Of a DNA stretch of 64,000 bases, positions 13,790 to 26,600 are shown one piece after another. Origin of the DNA: Lethocerus indicus. Taxonomy: Eukaryota > Arthropoda > Insecta > Hemiptera > Belostomatidae. The DNA lies in assembly GCA_019843655.1 (NCBI GenBank), contig JACDQD010000104.1:6262001-6326000 (forward strand). The letters run 5' to 3'. A program made the position numbers and the translations under genes. The notes under the pieces were generated by a model. It made no database searches, had not been told where the DNA came from, and saw only the letters and a program-made list of their open reading frames with translations. How positions within the stretch are numbered: the stretch's first letter is position 1; the number at the start of each line of letters is the position of its first letter.

Positions 13790-14130
13790 GGTATTTTACA
13801 GGAAGCGATTATTTGTAAATCTTGTAAATAAAATTTCTGTACTTGAGGTGCATCCTGAATGTTGGCAAATATGTTGGAAAATCTTTGAAAATCTTTATCG
13901 CCCCGTCATAGGGCCTCAGTGAATGCTCTCTATTTTATTGGGAGCGACTATACGTAAATCTGCTAAATAATAAGACCCATTTCTTGCGTAAGTCGGTCGA
14001 GAAAGTCCATTTCTCTGTGTCGCGAACGACGGGCCTATTTGTGAGGCGCGCTGCTGAAAGTTGGCAAATATGAAGTTGTTATAAAGCGCTCCCCCTGTTG
14101 TCGGGAGTCGCTAATTGTCCGAATGTTTTA
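13790..14130 (+). repeat. Diverged tandem duplication, about 2 units
   Basis: Two successive segments share ordered blocks: TATTTTA, then GGAAGCGATTA or GGGAGCGACTA, then GTAAATCT with TAAATAA, and later GTTGGCAAATATG (13861 and about 14058). A third partial match, GGGAGTCGCTAATTGTCC, follows at about 14105. The unit is roughly 150-190 bases and the copies are strongly diverged, so this is an old duplication. No coding potential is seen. Confidence 0.45.
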
Positions 14131-17100
14131 ACAAGACGTTAATAACGATGCCGTGTTAAAATGGTTCTCTCTCGGGCTAATCAGCTGGGCTCGGCCGGTC
14201 CTCACGACTAATGAGATCTGCTAACAATGCCCCGGGTAGACTTCGTGTTCGGCCCACCTTCGGACCACCCGCCATGTCCCCTTTATCTCATCTATAGTTG
14301 CATTCGCTGATTTATTTTCTGTCTTTCGTTCTGTTCTAATGCAAGTTGGCATTCGAAATAAAATGTCACCGCTCACATTATCCTCGACATTATTTATTTT
14401 GTTGTCGATTTCTGATGATATTTTTACGGAATATAACGTAATGTATTTTGCATCAATGTTTGCAAAATGGTGATAACAGTCATATCTTTTATCGAATTAA
14501 AATAGTTGAGTAAAATGATTATAAATCAGTTTTTACCTTTACTGTAAAAGGTATTTCCTATTTCGTTTCCATAATTTATCCCCGGCATTATCATGCAGTC
14601 CGTTTTGATTATTATTATTTCGCTTGCCTGCTCCTGCGCAATCGCTTCACCCTGTCATCGTTCCTTTAATTGGCTATCGGTTGCGTAAACCCCCCCGGGG
14701 GGAGGGTGGGGAATTTTTTGTTTTCGAGTGCGCGGACATCACGCGAAGTCGAAACCGCTTTCTCTTCTGCCACTCTCGGAGTGGCTAAATGACCGGTTTC
14801 ACACGCCCACGTATATTATTCTTCAGGCACCCTCGTCTAGGAATCAATACTTCTGAAGATAGCCCGCGTTAATCATTGGAACGTGTTTACATAGTGACAA
14901 CTGTTCCTGATTATATTAGATCGATAAGCGTTCAAGATTATTGAAGGACTGGCCTTTATAACTTACATCATTTGGAGTCTAGACGACGGATACCGAATTT
15001 AGCACCTGAAACACTTAACCTATTTCGAATAGGGTTTAAGTACATTATGTGTTTGCGAAAGGTATTTACTGTAAATTGGGATGGATATGATAGTTGCCTC
15101 CCCGAACGATAGTAGTGCTGGGGACACTAACTTTGTGTGTTCAACGTGACTTTCGCGCGTTCATGTGCAGATGTGCCCCATTGAACTCAGTTCTGCTGGC
15201 TGTCGATGGGTCGTTAAGATGCGTTTTACCGGCGGGGAAATAAGTTCCGTACGTCTGCTTTTTGCGAGCGCGTACCGGTCTTTTGTGCGCCAATTGCCCG
15301 GGCGTCCAATTGATTCTACGTAGGCTTTTGTCGAGCCGCGTCAAAAGCGGGATTTATTTCCTGGTTTTATATACACCGCAGGACACACGGACACTGTGTG
15401 ATGATCGCCGACAGAAATTCCACAAGAGACCGTTTGGGCTGAGGCCAGCCCCCGCCCGGTCTATCTCGATGGGACTTTGTGAAAAAAAAATAAATAAAAG
15501 GATTTTTTGGTTTATTTTTAAAAGGCTTCCCCAAGTCTATTATCGGTCGGTTGCCGAAGGTTTTCCACGCCCCGAATGGGGGTCACTCAGGTTTTTTTTT
15601 GTAGAAAAACTGTGCTAGAGATCCATTGTGGCGTTATGTATTCAATTAATGTACACTTCATTGTAAGAAATCTCAAAGTTGTAAACACTATTTTTTCGTC
15701 GCGTCCAATATTTAACATTTTTTTATGGAACCGCGTTAACTAGCACGAATCTCCCAACTTAAAAATCCGTTAGGACGTTATTTAAGAACTCGACTAAGCC
15801 TAGGTTGGACTCGAGTTCAATGCATGTAGTATGCCTTAACTCGTAAAACCGTTGGGGGGGAAAAAAGGTTTTACTGTGGGAATGGTGACGGCGATCGGGG
15901 TAGATAAGACACCAATAAAACGATGCATTCTGTTGCTATTATAACGCCATGCACGTGGCATTAAATTTTTTGTGAATTCTCCATCTCGTAAGATTCTACT
16001 ATCACTCGGCGACCCAATGGAGCCCAAAAAATCATATATTGCTGAACTAGTTCGATCGCAGATTATTTCTTTCGCAATTGTGGTATAACAACAGTCGAGT
16101 TAATACTCGAATACAATTCCCGTTGTACTGCTGAATGTTTGTTAGCCTTTTATTTGTGCGCTGCTTACAGTACTGTTATGTTGTGTTTATTTCTGATTTG
16201 ACCAACTTGATGAAAGTAGCCACCCAGTTATGGCAATATTGAAAATAGTTTTGCCGCATCCTTTCATCGTACGATTTGATGACGAAGTTTCGAGCGTGTA
16301 GTCAGTCTTTTATCCGTACCCATATTGAAATCTGATAGCGGGAGTGTTGTATAGATAAAGTGAGTACGGTTTTTTGGTTGTAGGGATTAGGCCGGATGTT
16401 CATTCTCCGTCTGGAACGGGGGGAGCGGGGCATTATTTTTAATCCCGGGCGTCCTAAAATAGTGTCAAGACGGCGGGGGGATTTCCCCGAGAGTGTGACA
16501 CGCCGCGCTTCTCCCGTCACAGTCGGCGGACAACGCCTATAACGTGGAGAGGGACCGGCGGCAAGTATGATCCCGCGATCTAGTGGAAATAAATTGGTTC
16601 ACAATTTTAGTCGCCAGGCATTTTGGGAGCAAAAGTTTTTGGCCGTTGCCAACCAGATGGTAGAACGAACTAAAAATATTTCCCAGAAAAATTAAAGGGA
16701 ACGACCGCAGACTCGACAGTCACGGACTACGGGGGACTTGGCGAGGGCCAAGTAAGTTACGGAAAACGAAAACGGACACATGATTCATCCAGCAATCTTC
16801 GCCGATGGTGCAACTCGTCTGAAATTTTTGAAAATAAATCCAGTATTTTTAAATGATTCGTTCGTCACCCGGTACACTTATTGCTTCGGTCGAAATCATG
16901 TGGTTATAGGACAGTGTATGACCCCACACACAATTACATAATATCTACATCGTTTTTGCCCTACATGGAATATTACGCAGGATAATAACGGACGTTATTT
17001 GCTGTTTACAGAAACTTATGACGGTAGATTGTAATAAATCGAAATTCTTTCTGAAGTTAAAACTGGGCGGTAAGAGCTGCTCACCAGAATTTTAATTCGC

Positions 17101-17389
17101 CTCCTCCTCCCGCGTATAACAGGGCTTTCTTTTTTCTTCCCTATCTGATCTAACGGTGAACGCAATCCAGAGTCAGGATCCGTCCGCTAATCAAGATCGT
17201 TCGTGAGATACCGAATCCGAAAAATGCCGAAAATGGAAACTCGGGTTTTCGTTTTCAAGGAAATCATTTTACAAAACAAACTGTTTTTGATTCATCCACC
17301 CTACTGTAATTTATCTTTTACCCTATCAAGTGGTTCTTGCATAACATGTTAGGATGACAATTCTCTCGCTCGAAAACATTTTAAAAATA

Positions 17390-17391
<2 letters not shown>

Positions 17392-17433
<42 letters not shown>
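17392..17433. repeat. AT microsatellite
   Basis: About 42 bases of alternating A and T lie in noncoding sequence. Confidence 0.95.
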
Positions 17434-17435
<2 letters not shown>

Positions 17436-20400
17436 CCGGAGTTAGGTCATTATAAAATTAGCGATAAAGGACAGTCAACAGTATAGTCATAACAGTGATT
17501 TCATGGGAAACTCGCTTCCGATACTCCGACTTTGTTGTTGAGATGAATTATATCATAGTTTATAGATATGTTTAATAAATTTTGAACTAGAGATGTACGA
17601 AACGAGATATATAAAACGATTCATATGTCATCAATAATACAGGTGAAAAACTGTTTTCTGGTCTGAGAGTGTTTGGAATGCCCCTTCATTGGATGGACTC
17701 TCTTTATTCAACAACGGTTTGCTATGAAAAAGACCAAACCAACGAAACGAAACAGAAGGTCGAGAAAACTATCGAAAAACGATTATTTGATTACCCTCAT
17801 GCATGTTCCACTAAACTATAATGTAAGAAGCGTGTATTAAACAAAAAATTGAAATTTTACAATTTATTTTTACGATTCACGCGACGTAGAACCTCACTAG
17901 GTTAAGACCTAATAGAGGATTGTAGACAAAAAATATCGCAGTTGATATCACAAACATTTTCATATTTGTTATTGATGGTAAAATATAACTAACGGCTCTA
18001 AGTCAGTTTATGTGCCATCCCGTTGGTGGGCTCATGAAATGTGTGCGGGGCCTTTTTAAAAGTAACGCCCATTGAATGAGGAAGAGGCGCCCCATTGTCG
18101 GCTTTTCATGACCCGACTGGCAAAACCGAAATCGGCCTATTAAACGATTCAAATCGCGCGCCTATATTCGACAGCCGATTTCGAAGCCCATTTCGTACCT
18201 TCGTACGTGTTTAAATACGCGTTACGCGTCTCGAACTCCCTGAACGTGAATAGTGGCATTGGCATTGATGTCTCGTGAGACCGAAAGGAGTGTGAACTCC
18301 TTTTATAGACGGTCTTAAAATACTGTACGAAACTGTATATTTCAGGCTCTCGTGTTTAAAACCCATTTCTGCCTTTTCCGATCGTGACAGCTGCCGGATG
18401 TGCGAGGAAGAAAGAGCAAGCACGAGTCATTTCGCACCTGTCTTTAAATGCGCAGCGTTCTCTCGATATTCACGTTGAGCAGTAACAAAAAATGGTTATC
18501 CTCGCTCATGTTATACCTTCTTTTTCCACTCGCCTAATTGTCGTTACACTGCTGCTTTACTGCCATAATGCTCCTGACAATGGCGGCAAACCGTAACCCT
18601 TCTAGTATAGGCCCAAGCAAGCGAGTGGAGGCGGAAGTTTACATTTGTTAAAATCAATTATAAGAACTAGATTTTCAACAGGTAAGGTCTGTAAATATCG
18701 CTGAGCGAGTTTTAATGCCATGTATCCGTCATTTTGGAGTTCAGTACTCCGAAAGCGGGAAAGGAGATAGACCTGTCGGTATGCGCCTCAGGATATATTT
18801 ATATTCTGGAGGTGGCTCCGGTAAATCTGAAAATAGACTGGAGTCTACCGCATTATTGCTTCCATTCTGTTGCCCCCTTGTCTGTCCCTCTTCGATGAAA
18901 TGATTATACGTAACGTATATTAGCGATCCGCTAATCCTGGTCGATGGGATCCTGATGATGACGGGATCGCGATCGTATTTTTGGAGAATTAGGCATTTTC
19001 TGTTTAATATTGAAGAGGTTCAGGGCTGAGAATGCACACGTTCTGCATACACAACACAGGTCATTTAATTATCTATTGAAATAATACAAAAAAATACTTC
19101 TATATTTAGTTGTTAAAAACAGTGAAATGATTGGTTGGACAATTATAAGAGCGATAAATTATGTTATTGTGGCCTGGTGGCTGTGGGTATTCTGGGCGTT
19201 CGGTCGGTTTCTCGTTCCGAAAAAGGAATGTTGCATGGTGACCAGTTTATGCGAGGTTTTCAGATAGCTCCTGAATCTCGACTCTATTGTCTGCCCTGTT
19301 CTCAACTTTTCGTTTGCTTTCGCTGGCTGGCCCAATCGTAGGGTCGTTAAATGAAAAGGTCTTATAGAATATTTTTGTTGCACTATACATCCGTTATTGT
19401 CCTAAAGCTCGGACCGATTTAACTCTCGAAAGAGATAAAATACTCTGATTATGTTCTATTTCCAAATTTGTCCTGCTTTTCGTTCGTTATAATCCTATCA
19501 TAATCGTATCATTGCCCAAATATGTTAATACTTTTTTTGTATCAGTTTAAATAAGAAAATAATGTGATCCGTTGATATTAGTGCGCGTCCTTACGCACTT
19601 CCCACGTTGTGTTCAGTTATATCAGAATGAATTCACAATGCGGTTAAAATTCTAACGATGTTATTATCTCTTATAGACATCTGTTATAGATAATGTAGTC
19701 TTCGCATATTGGTTACTGCGACATTGTAGTACGTATACTTGATCCCAAGTAGCTTCCCGTTAATGCCGATGCCCCGATGAATTTTTGTTCCACTTTCAGA
19801 TATAACTGGAATCGTTTTCCATATCGGGAAATACTCGGTTCAATTAAACCCCAATGTCTCAGTTTAATGCTTGTGTTACTCGGGCGTGGAACGGTCTAGG
19901 AATGCAGCTATGTGCTGATCATCTCTACTGCTGATAAAAATAACCGAACCTTATCCCGTTCCCGATTCCTTCTCCAGAGTGTCGGGTGTCTGGATAAATA
20001 AAAAAAAGGAACAATCGGAGTGAACGGATGGAACACATGGCCCCCTCCCTGGGGTAGTGGCGGTCAACTAAGGTCACGCATACTCCCAGCCGTCCTCACC
20101 TCTGAAATATCCTTGTCCCTCAGATGAAGTTTTCGTTATAGTGCATTCTAATACATAAATGTATTTTAATTTTGGGGCTGTAAAATTTAAGATAGCTGTT
20201 TAGGGCACCGTGGAAGTTTGTAGTATCACATTCTGTCCCCTCCGTGTCTTTGTTCCCACGCTAGATGAACTGTTATTGCACTGTTTACTTGAACCGAACA
20301 GTCGAGTTTAAAATCAAAATATAAGTCACATTCCCGGATGTAACCGGGTAAATATTTGACGTATTTGAGCACTACGCTGTACCTGTGTCTTTCGCGTGTT

Positions 20401-20805
20401 GAACGGCTCTCATTTAGCTGTTCTCCTACCATTGTAAAACGCGATGGCCTTAAAAAGAACTTACTACCGCCACTTTTCTATCCCACTATTCTGGTAACTA
20501 ACCGCAGAAGCCACATACTCCTTGCAGGGGCTTAATAACCCTTGTTTGACTTTGACCGACGTGACGCATTGCATCCAGGTTATCGGAATATATTATCTCC
20601 AGCGGTACCCCTTCATCACGGCTCCCTTCGCCCGGCCCTATTATGCTTTATTAAATGTGTAAGACTTGAATCACTGGTTTATTAAAATGGGGAAAAGTAG
20701 GTCATATTGGAGTCGGGGCGTTTGCCTCACCCCCTTCGGACCTTGTTGGTCTCGTTCTCTGTACTTAATTTTGTAATTATTAAGCGACCAATAATGCGTT
20801 AATTT

Positions 20806-20807
<2 letters not shown>

Positions 20808-20861
<54 letters not shown>
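20808..20861. repeat. AT microsatellite
   Basis: About 54 bases of uninterrupted alternating T and A make this the longest pure dinucleotide run in the window. Confidence 0.95.
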
Positions 20862-20863
<2 letters not shown>

Positions 20864-22924
20864 TTGTAATGCATTTCTTTTTAAATGGGGGCCTTTCTTT
20901 TTCTCAATGTAATTGTTCCACATGAATTATGGGTTGTAGAATGATTCCTTATTTATTACTTTTAATATTATAAAAGTCGTATATTACCTTGCGGATAGAT
21001 TTTTTAATAATTTGAAAAAAAAGATTTTCAGTTTAAATCTAAGCTCGGAAAGCTAGTTATTGCCCAATCAGGAAAACGGGCCAACCGTAGGTTTTTTCAA
21101 GTAATTTTTTTAGATTAAACGTTTTTGTTTTAATGGATCGAGCTTCGAAGATTGTCCGAGAAACGTGACCCGGTGTATTGACGATGCGTAATTAAAGATA
21201 AGTTCTACTCCACAGGAGAAGCTATTATACCGCCTATATTTTTTTATTGAGTTTCTGAAATAATTTCTTTTTCCGGCTGTGTATTATATAGGAACTATTT
21301 TTTTAATAACTGCCATTCAATGATTAACATTAAATATGGTCAATCTGAGAAACGTGTTCGATCGCTTCAATAAATAATCAGGGCCGAAATATTCGGGTGA
21401 AATATTAATTGCCGGCAACTCAAGTGTAGCTTCGTAATTATAATTTCTCTCTCGAGGATGGACCTTTGTATCATATTCATGCGAACAGTTCTATCAACTA
21501 TTTATGGATAACCGTTCCCGGTACTCCGGGATACGACTGGTACGTAGGACATTCCCCCAGGGGAGGCGCTACATAATTCATTTGACGCCAGGTGCTCCCC
21601 CTCCAAATAACCCCTTTCTTCTCTCCCCGTGTCCGTATTTATTTTGGATTTGTAAACTCTCCCCCATTTCGAGTAAATAAAACCGACGACGCCCCCTCGC
21701 CGCTTTTAATGGTGGTAGAGGGGGGGGGACTGGCGGTAGTCGAAAAAACGCGTGAGTCCAACAGGAGGCCTGAGGATTATTAAAACTGAGACCGAATAAA
21801 AGGAAGCTGGTGCTCTGTAGGGGGCTATAAGCCGGATCTTTTGTTAGAAAGGTCGGAAGGTCTGGGCATTGTTGCCTGAGAAAAATCAAACTTCTGGCCG
21901 CCGCACTGGGCCTACCTCTCCTATATAACAGCCCTCTTGAGAATTCTTATTTCTTCTGTCCGGATTTTTTTGTTGTCCAAGCCCTAAGGTACCACAGGTG
22001 TTACATTATGGGAGTCCCAAAGCTCATTTTTCGTATTGTAAAAACTCCAGTCAAACGTTAACCGGTAGAATTACAGAGGTAATATCCGAGGAGAAACTGA
22101 ATATCTTCATACTGTCTCTTTTCTAAACTTGAAATTAGCATTTGAATATGACTTAAACCGAATAATATAAAATTGTTATAATGGAATTTCATTTGCCATA
22201 CGCGTAACCCGTCATGTTGAGTAACTTAGTTTACTCGTTAAAAACGCTTTAAGCTTGGCTGTTCGTTGCACGGTGTCCGATAAGAGCGGAAGAGCAAGGT
22301 GGATTTGTCCGCTTTGGTGAGGGTTTCCCAGAATTTCGCGCTCCCGGACGCGGGCCCAACAAGTGGTTTTTTTTGTCGACAGGAAACGTCCGAGGAGTTT
22401 TACGCTGCTACTAACTGACGCCCGGAGTACGTGTCGGTTTTGAACGATTAGTTCAGCCAACGCCCCATCTGATTCTTTATTTTTTTAAATTAACTGATTA
22501 TCATTTGTGCGTTGTATACACTAACTTTTAAACAGACAAAAAATTACTATTATTAATCTGGTACTGTATAGCGCAATTGGATGCTATACATGTCCAGTTA
22601 TGCGCGTGTTTGGGGTTTTTCATGTTTATAATTTGAATTTGATTGTCCTGAGGAATTCTGACCGTTTGTGTTTCGCTCGTATTCTTTTTTAAAACTGTCG
22701 CATGTCGTTTGAATGCGGTCTACCTACCCTTACGTATTTCTTACATTTTGTACGTACCGGTTTGTCTTCTTGTAGTGTAAGATAAGAGTGGTTTAGTCTC
22801 AGGAAAATGATCTCAGAAACGACAACGTTGGAAGGGGAAGAAAGTTTTTTTGTTGTCCCACTGTCGGCGGTAGTCCGATGCGCCACAGTCGGTACCCTTG
22901 CTTGGGGCTTGGTGAAGTTAGTAA

Positions 22925-23080
22925 GTTGTACTCGAGTGTGAGGAAAGTTGGGAGGAAGTTGGGGGGCGTTGGACGGTCGGGTAGGGAGAATGGTGGGAGA
23001 GTAGGGAGTTGAGTAGAGGAGGAGAAGGGGGGCGATTTGAAGGGGAAGAAAGGGGAAGCGTGAAGAGGTGGGGGGCCGGC
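22925..23080 (+). promoter_or_regulatory. Strand-asymmetric G/A-rich tract
   Basis: The plus strand is almost entirely purine with many GGG and GGGG runs over about 150 bases. The long proline/serine-rich reading frame on the minus strand is a by-product of this composition. Such tracts often lie just upstream of transcription starts and can exclude nucleosomes. Immediately downstream are two initiator-like motifs and a splice-donor-like site. Confidence 0.4.
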
Positions 23081-23119
23081 TAGCCTCTTGCCAGCTTTCA
23101 ATCCTCCGAGTGGCGACCG

Positions 23120-23403
23120 TCGCCTCAGTTCACGACCGCCCGGTTTCAACTCGTACTTTAGTTCGACTTCGACCGAACGAGCCCAGTGTTATATTGGACA
23201 TTTTAGTTTTAGATGAACCGCCCGATACAGTGCGTCCTCAATTTTTTTTTCAGTCTCCATGAGTTTTCGTGCGGACCTTTTGCGTAACGGTCCCTCCTGT
23301 GAAAAAGTGTAACTCCCGTGACTGTGCGCGTGTGTTGTGTGTGAGAGTTCCATGCGACCTTGAAGACGGGTAGGATTTAAACGTTTCGGATCTAGCGTGT
23401 AAG
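23120..23403 (+). promoter_or_regulatory. hts: Candidate promoter / 5' noncoding exon of adducin
   Basis: The first coding exon of adducin (30718-30842) is preceded by a strong splice acceptor, so an upstream noncoding exon is expected. This segment is a candidate. It follows the purine tract and contains two arthropod initiator matches, TCAGTT (about 23126) and TCAGTC (about 23250). It also ends in a donor-like AAG/GTGGGT at 23403/23404. A 17-codon upstream open frame starts at the ATG near 23260. No TATA box is obvious. The link to adducin, about 7.3 kb downstream, is inferred; a start nearer 30.5 kb is an alternative. Confidence 0.35.
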
Positions 23404-23442
23404 GTGGGTGTTGATCTTTTATATGCTTTTTTCGAAAAATGA

Positions 23443-23592
23443 GGCTATTTTAGGTCGCTAGTAGAAATTTCTACTGCATCTGAAGAGCTCAGCGCCTCAG
23501 AAGCAGACCGTGGACCGCCCCTTCTGGGTGAGACCGTTCTGATGGAGCCTAGCTCAGACAATGCGAATTTGGATCCTGAGGGGTACTATTAA
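23443..23592 (+). CDS. Short coding-like stretch, possible terminal exon or chance ORF
   Basis: A frame opens after a stop at 23440-23442 and ends at TAA 23590-23592. An AG acceptor with a T-rich lead-in lies at 23452-23453. Read from there it gives about 46 residues rich in Glu, Ser, Ala and Asp, with segments such as STASEELSASEADRG and MEPSSDNANLDPEG, a composition more protein-like than other noncoding frames here. There is no upstream ATG in frame, so it would have to be a later exon. The frame also contains the 14-bp palindrome GTAGAAATTTCTAC (23461-23474) and a donor-like G/GTGAGA near 23527. I do not recognise it. It may be chance or part of a 5' untranslated exon. Confidence 0.25.
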   Translation, partial: GYFRSLVEISTASEELSASEADRGPPLLGETVLMEPSSDNANLDPEGYY

Positions 23593-23636
23593 TGCAATAG
23601 TATTTGTGGGGGAGGGTTATTTTAAGGTTATCTGTT

Positions 23637-23637
<1 letters not shown>

Positions 23638-23678
<41 letters not shown>
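23638..23678. repeat. GT microsatellite
   Basis: About 41 bases of alternating G and T lie just downstream of the candidate promoter region. Confidence 0.95.
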
Positions 23679-23679
<1 letters not shown>

Positions 23680-23681
<2 letters not shown>

Positions 23682-26600
23682 CGCTGGACCCATACCTCGG
23701 GTGACCGTGCTGGGATAACTGTAGGGTCGTCCTAATATACGCTCTGTGGACTGTAAAATGTAAGAACCGGTGGGCGGATACTTTACTTTTTAATCGATTG
23801 GAAATTTCAGCAAGTGCTATCTAGATCGCCGTTTGGCTATATTGGTCCGACCGGTCGGTTCGCAATCTGAAACCCAACTTAGTGAAGGGTGGGGTTAGTG
23901 TAATTTTCCGCAAGCCTTAAATATGTTTCGGGTTTCAAAAAGAAAGATCGATATTGTATTTCATCTCATTTTTTTTTATTTGCGCTGCTAGTTATCGTTT
24001 TATATTTTGTTAGAATAATACCTGGGTTCTCGTTGTTTTTCAGGATTTTTATTTTGGTTTAATTCAGTCATATTATTTATATAACTGTTAAATGCTAATT
24101 TTACAGAGCTATTTTTTTTCTTTTACTATAGTCCCGGAGTCATAAATATATTTGATAATTACTCGTGCCAGAGCTCCGTGCCCAGACTGATAAAGAGTTG
24201 AGATATGGTAGTGCTCTCGAGTGGAGTATATCTCGGAAATTGTTATGCAACCTTATTTTAACAGTATCGTGTAAAAATCACGACAGAAAATATCGAAGGC
24301 GAGAAGAAATTTGTAGCTGAAAATAATGGAATTTACGTTTAGAGATAGTACGTCGAGTGGTTGTGGAAGCCTAGGCTAGGCGCTCCCCGCGCACGCTGGT
24401 ATTAGAGTTTTACTTTCGACCTCGGTCCTATCCTTTGTTGCGTAACCGCCTCTTCCATTAGGAATTCTTTCCGTTTGAATATTTCACCTTTCTTATTTGA
24501 AAAATAAAATCGGATTTAGTGTAATTGGATGAAAGCGCAAAAGTTTCACTAGTCTTTCAGTTGTTATGGGATGCAAACATAATTACAAATTATGAAGTAA
24601 AGTATAACTTATAATAATAAGTTATCAGCAGATGACTGAAGTAGTTTCTAAATTTCAAGAGTTCCAAGGAGTAACCGGAAATATCCCATTGTGTACCGTA
24701 TTATCTGCTAATTTTCTCTTAGATAAGTAAAGTTGAATTTTTATAATGTCCATTGGTAAATTGTTTATATTTTCATCATTTTTCCATATTTGTACTTTAT
24801 TTTTATCTAATCTTTCAGAAACATCTGCTTAGATAGTCTACTATTTCTGAAACTTTATATTTCCTATTGATGGTAATATAAGAGGTAAATAACATAGAAA
24901 TTTAATTTTTTAAATTTTAATAGATCGAATGTACGAAGGTGGTCGTGAGTATACAATGGCTTTGTAACTAATTCTTCCTCCAATTTCAATAAACCTGAAG
25001 CCTATCATGCCTATCATATATATTGATGGTATTGCGCGGGCGATGTCCGTTATAGATAGCGGAAGCCAAATACAGAAGCTGACTCAGTTTAGTGGAACAG
25101 ATTTATCGTGAATTTACTCCTACAATAACAATAGTGATGTCGTCACGCGACAGATAGTAAAAACAGTTTTTAAAAATAAACTTCCATTAACTATAATCGT
25201 GTAAAGCAACGCTAATTATAAAACAGTGACGAAATCTGTTGGGGGGATGGAAATTATTCTAGATTTTCAGTTGCAGATAGATGACCGGTGTTTTTCCACG
25301 AGGTGCTTCCGTGTGATATCATTATCTAATCCTCCGTTGCATATTCAAGTCGCCCCCCTCCGACCGTCCGATTAACGCAGGTTCAATTAAATCCGAGCGG
25401 GAAGTCGGGTAAGTTTTTTTTTCGGCGCTTCCGTCAGTTCGGCGAACACGTGTTGAATATTACCAGTGAAAGGGGCATCCTGTTCAGCCGGAGTTTCCAG
25501 CGTTGAACACCAATTATTTTCAACGGTTTTGACTTTTCGAATATCACGAGTTCTCAACCATATTTCAAAATCAATCCTGCGATCAAATAGTTGATACAAC
25601 TAAATTTAGGTAATGCGTCATGGAAATGGAAACAATGTGCGGGGAAATAGAACTAATGTCGATCAACGTTGAGTGAATTGAACGTGTATTACAACATGGT
25701 GTTTCCACCCACGCAGGATATAGCGATATTTAGTCCAATAAACCCATATAAATTTTGATTTAATTGGATTCCACCGACCGAGTCAGCATTATGCCCTAGC
25801 CCTAATAGGACCCCTAGGTCTTATCGCGTCGAATTACCGGTGGTGTCGGTCGATGGCCGCGTACCACCGTTTTCAAGAATCTTATCCATTTTCCCGTCTT
25901 TTGATACTCCCGACATAAATAGATATTGCTTTTTTTACAATGTGCCGTACTTATAGTATTACCCTTAATGGCCACTCGTCGTTTGAATTGCGACTAGACC
26001 AGTTTAGTTTCAGTAGCATTCCTAGCAGTTATAGCGCGAGTGTCGTGCACTATCTTTAAGTAGTCCAAGTAGAGTGCATAATTACGGAAATGTTTATGAC
26101 ATGGCACGTTATTGATACATGAATCTGGACGTTCGTATTTTCGAAATTTGTACTCGATGCTGGCTACCAATAGTAATATTAAAAAACATGAATAAAAGAT
26201 CAAACTGAGCCCTATTTATAATGGCACTATTTATCTTAAGACACATTCATCTTTTCTATATACCCGGAAAATTGTAATATATGTTAACCGCAACCCAATT
26301 ATTTGAGAAAAAAGAAGAAAAATATAGGGTTTAACGTTTGAAAGTTACGAGTGACATACTGGGCGCATAACGTGGACCTGCGAACCGTTAGCCGAGCGGT
26401 ATTGTGAAGGAGGCGGAACCGGTGGTGGATAAGGGGGGCCCGCCGTACCTCTGAAAGCTAACAAGACGCCCGCCTCAGGAAGCGGGGTTAAAAGCCTTTT
26501 TTCCACAGAAACAAGAACGCACAGTCGGTGGCTCTATACCCCTTTTTGTTGTTGTCTCTGTCGACAAGAGAGCACAATCTCAAAGTTTCTTTTGTCCGAA

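Larger units (their letters stand above)
14131..22880. other. Non-genic upstream sequence, third block
   Basis: No supportable gene is seen. It contains two long AT microsatellites listed separately, a C7G6 palindrome with following G-runs at about 14688-14712, a run of nine or more G at about 21719-21729, and a possible retroelement relic near 17735-17765. Short open frames on both strands show no recognisable domain. CpG frequency remains normal. Confidence 0.55.

Noticed and set aside
22799..23149. 116-codon minus-strand frame rich in Pro, Ser and Leu
   Set aside because: It is the mirror of a purine-rich tract on the plus strand. There is no domain, splice logic or codon structure.
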